Part shown: one piece after another, positions 63,251-64,000 of the stretch
How the letters are laid out: each line of letters starts with the position of its first letter
Numbering within the stretch: the stretch's first letter is position 1
Assembly: GCF_001758195.1 (NCBI RefSeq)
Contig: NZ_MASR01000001.1
Location: 1,054,001-1,118,000 of the forward strand
Direction of reading: 5' to 3'
Length of the DNA stretch: 64,000 nucleotides
Source: Pseudohongiella acticola
GTDB lineage: Bacteria > Pseudomonadota > Gammaproteobacteria > Pseudomonadales > Pseudohongiellaceae
Position numbers and translations under genes: made by a program
The notes under the pieces: model-generated
Databases searched by the model: none
What the model was told of the DNA's origin: nothing
Seen by the model: the letters and a program-made list of their open reading frames with translations, nothing else

Positions 63251-63449
63251 CCAAACGTATGATTTAGTCGTGATTGGCACCGGCACTGCCGCCACCGTCA
63301 CCGCGTTTGGTTGCCGCAAAGCCGGTCGGTCGGTAGCCATCAATGACCATCGGCCTTATGGTGGCACCTGCAGGCTGCGCGGCTGTGACCCGAAGAAGAA
63401 GCTGATCGCGGCCACCGAGGTAATCGATGGCTACGAGCGCATGAAATGA
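63243..63449 (+). pseudogene. N-terminal stub of a pyridine-nucleotide-disulfide oxidoreductase
   Basis: From GTG 63243: VTDQTYDLVVIGTGTAATVTAFGCRKAGRSVAINDHRPYGGTCRLRGCDPKKKLIAATEVID, with FAD-binding GTGTAA and the redox CRLRGC pair, then ERMK and a stop at 63449. Full-length relatives run ~450 residues; the rest is missing. It is the same family as the broken gene at 47.9-50.9 kb. It would have been the gene after merC. Confidence 0.8.
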
Positions 63450-63507
63450 CACTCCGCTGAAGTCGCCAATCTTCGGAAAAGCTCATAGAACGAAAACTGG
63501 AGGAACT

Positions 63508-63723
63508 ATGACTAAGATGTTCGAGAAGCTGTTTTTTCTAATGCCAGGACTCTTAATGCCCACTCTTATTCTTGCCCAAGAGCCCGATCGCATGGGCGAT
63601 GGCATGATGGAAGGCTGCATGATGCCGGGCATGGGTATCTTCATGGCAGTTATCTGGGTTTTTCTGATTGTTCTGCTGGTGGTTGCCATCTTGGCACTGA
63701 TCAAATATTTAAGGAAAAAGTGA
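63508..63723 (+). CDS. Small Met-rich membrane protein
   Basis: A 71-residue protein. Signal or first helix (residues 6-22), a Met-rich loop (DRMGDGMMEGCMMPGMG) with one Cys, then a strong membrane helix (IFMAVIWVFLIVLLVVAILALI) and a basic tail (KYLRKK). GGAGGAAC precedes the ATG. Small Met-rich proteins like this recur in copper islands. Function unknown. Confidence 0.65.
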   Translation: MTKMFEKLFFLMPGLLMPTLILAQEPDRMGDGMMEGCMMPGMGIFMAVIWVFLIVLLVVAILALIKYLRKK

Positions 63724-63724
63724 T

Positions 63725-63907
63725 AAGCTGGAAAAGTATCTACTGGCGCATTGGGTTGAACGCTATAACGCGACTCATCCACATAAGGGCCTTGAAATGA
63801 AATCGCCACGCGAATATCGTGTGCTATCGATGGAGATATCACAATCATGTTGGCAGCCTGATAAGCAATTGAGCGAGCACATTTCAAAGTTCTCTGCTGC
63901 CCACTAA
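63725..63907 (+). mobile_element. IS3-family transposase C-terminal fragment
   Basis: Frame reads KLEKYLLAHWVERYNATHPHKGLEMKSPREYR, then about 28 more residues to a TAA at 63905. This matches the tail of IS3 OrfB (W-x-x-x-Y-N-x-x-x-P-H-x-x-L, SPREY). The catalytic core is missing, so it is a relic. It marks the end of the mer segment; 63908-64000 holds nothing I recognise. Confidence 0.8.
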
Positions 63908-64000
63908 GCTGTAGCAATGCCAATCTAGCCGTTGATTTCCTTTGAACGTATCTACGAAACAGCGACCCAGCAATAGGGGCTTAGTTTCAAAGCAAGCGCA

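Overview
This is a metal-resistance island from a Gammaproteobacterium. A marine or halophilic lineage is plausible from the TonB receptor, RND-efflux and copper gene content, but that is inference and I cannot name a genus. Nearly every intact gene handles divalent metals (Zn/Co/Cd), copper/silver or mercury. Several islands appear to have accreted and partly decayed: at least ten gene relics and pieces of several insertion sequences lie between the intact operons.

Layout. 0-9.3 kb: a TonB-dependent receptor running off the left edge, a divergent CadR/PbrR-like MerR regulator with a textbook 19-bp-spacer promoter aimed at the receptor, and a first czc operon (small His-rich protein, czcC, czcB, czcA, CDF transporter), followed by a dead HMA-CDF gene and a Rieske-like fragment. 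9.3-22.3 kb: one long minus-strand array that begins with a MerR-family promoter and regulator, then an HMA protein, a Cu-type P-type ATPase with odd MGSxHC metal sites, DUF2933, an isoprenylcysteine-methyltransferase-like protein and an HMA-like protein. It continues with translationally coupled genes for an AMP/thymidine-phosphorylase family enzyme, PRPP synthetase and a beta-CASP RNase, and ends with DUF5676, acetate kinase and a divergent phosphoketolase. On paper this joins RNA and nucleotide breakdown to acetyl-phosphate and ATP under metal control; it is the best candidate here for an undescribed system. 22.3-29 kb: CopR-like boxes, a glutaredoxin-MauE fusion, an inverted decayed copy of the copA-DUF2933-HMA block, a DMT permease, two small membrane proteins and an unfamiliar ATP-grasp-like enzyme.

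29-38.9 kb: small helical and membrane proteins, an APC permease, copABCD with the divergent copRS two-component system, and a CaCA exchanger. 39-41.4 kb: IS3 debris, a second dead HMA-CDF gene and a CYP152-type P450 broken by one amber codon. 42-47.9 kb: a second czc operon. 48.4-50.8 kb: an ISPpu12-like ISL3-family element with 24-bp imperfect terminal inverted repeats and a degenerate 8-bp target duplication, carrying cadR, an HMA-CDF transporter and a truncated lspA fused to a truncated transposase. It sits inside an oxidoreductase gene whose two halves rejoin codon by codon across the element. 51.5-59.7 kb: a cus copper/silver operon with a CusF-DUF411 fusion and Met-rich periplasmic proteins. 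60.1-63.9 kb: a mer operon (merR, merT, merP, merA, merC), an oxidoreductase N-terminal stub, a small membrane protein and an IS3 transposase tail.

Together the intact genes would move metals out of the cytoplasm (CDF, P-type ATPase), across the envelope (three RND tripartite pumps), oxidise periplasmic Cu(I) (CopA), reduce Hg(II) (MerA) and sense metals with four MerR-family proteins and CopRS. No rRNA, tRNA, CRISPR array or replication origin was recognised.
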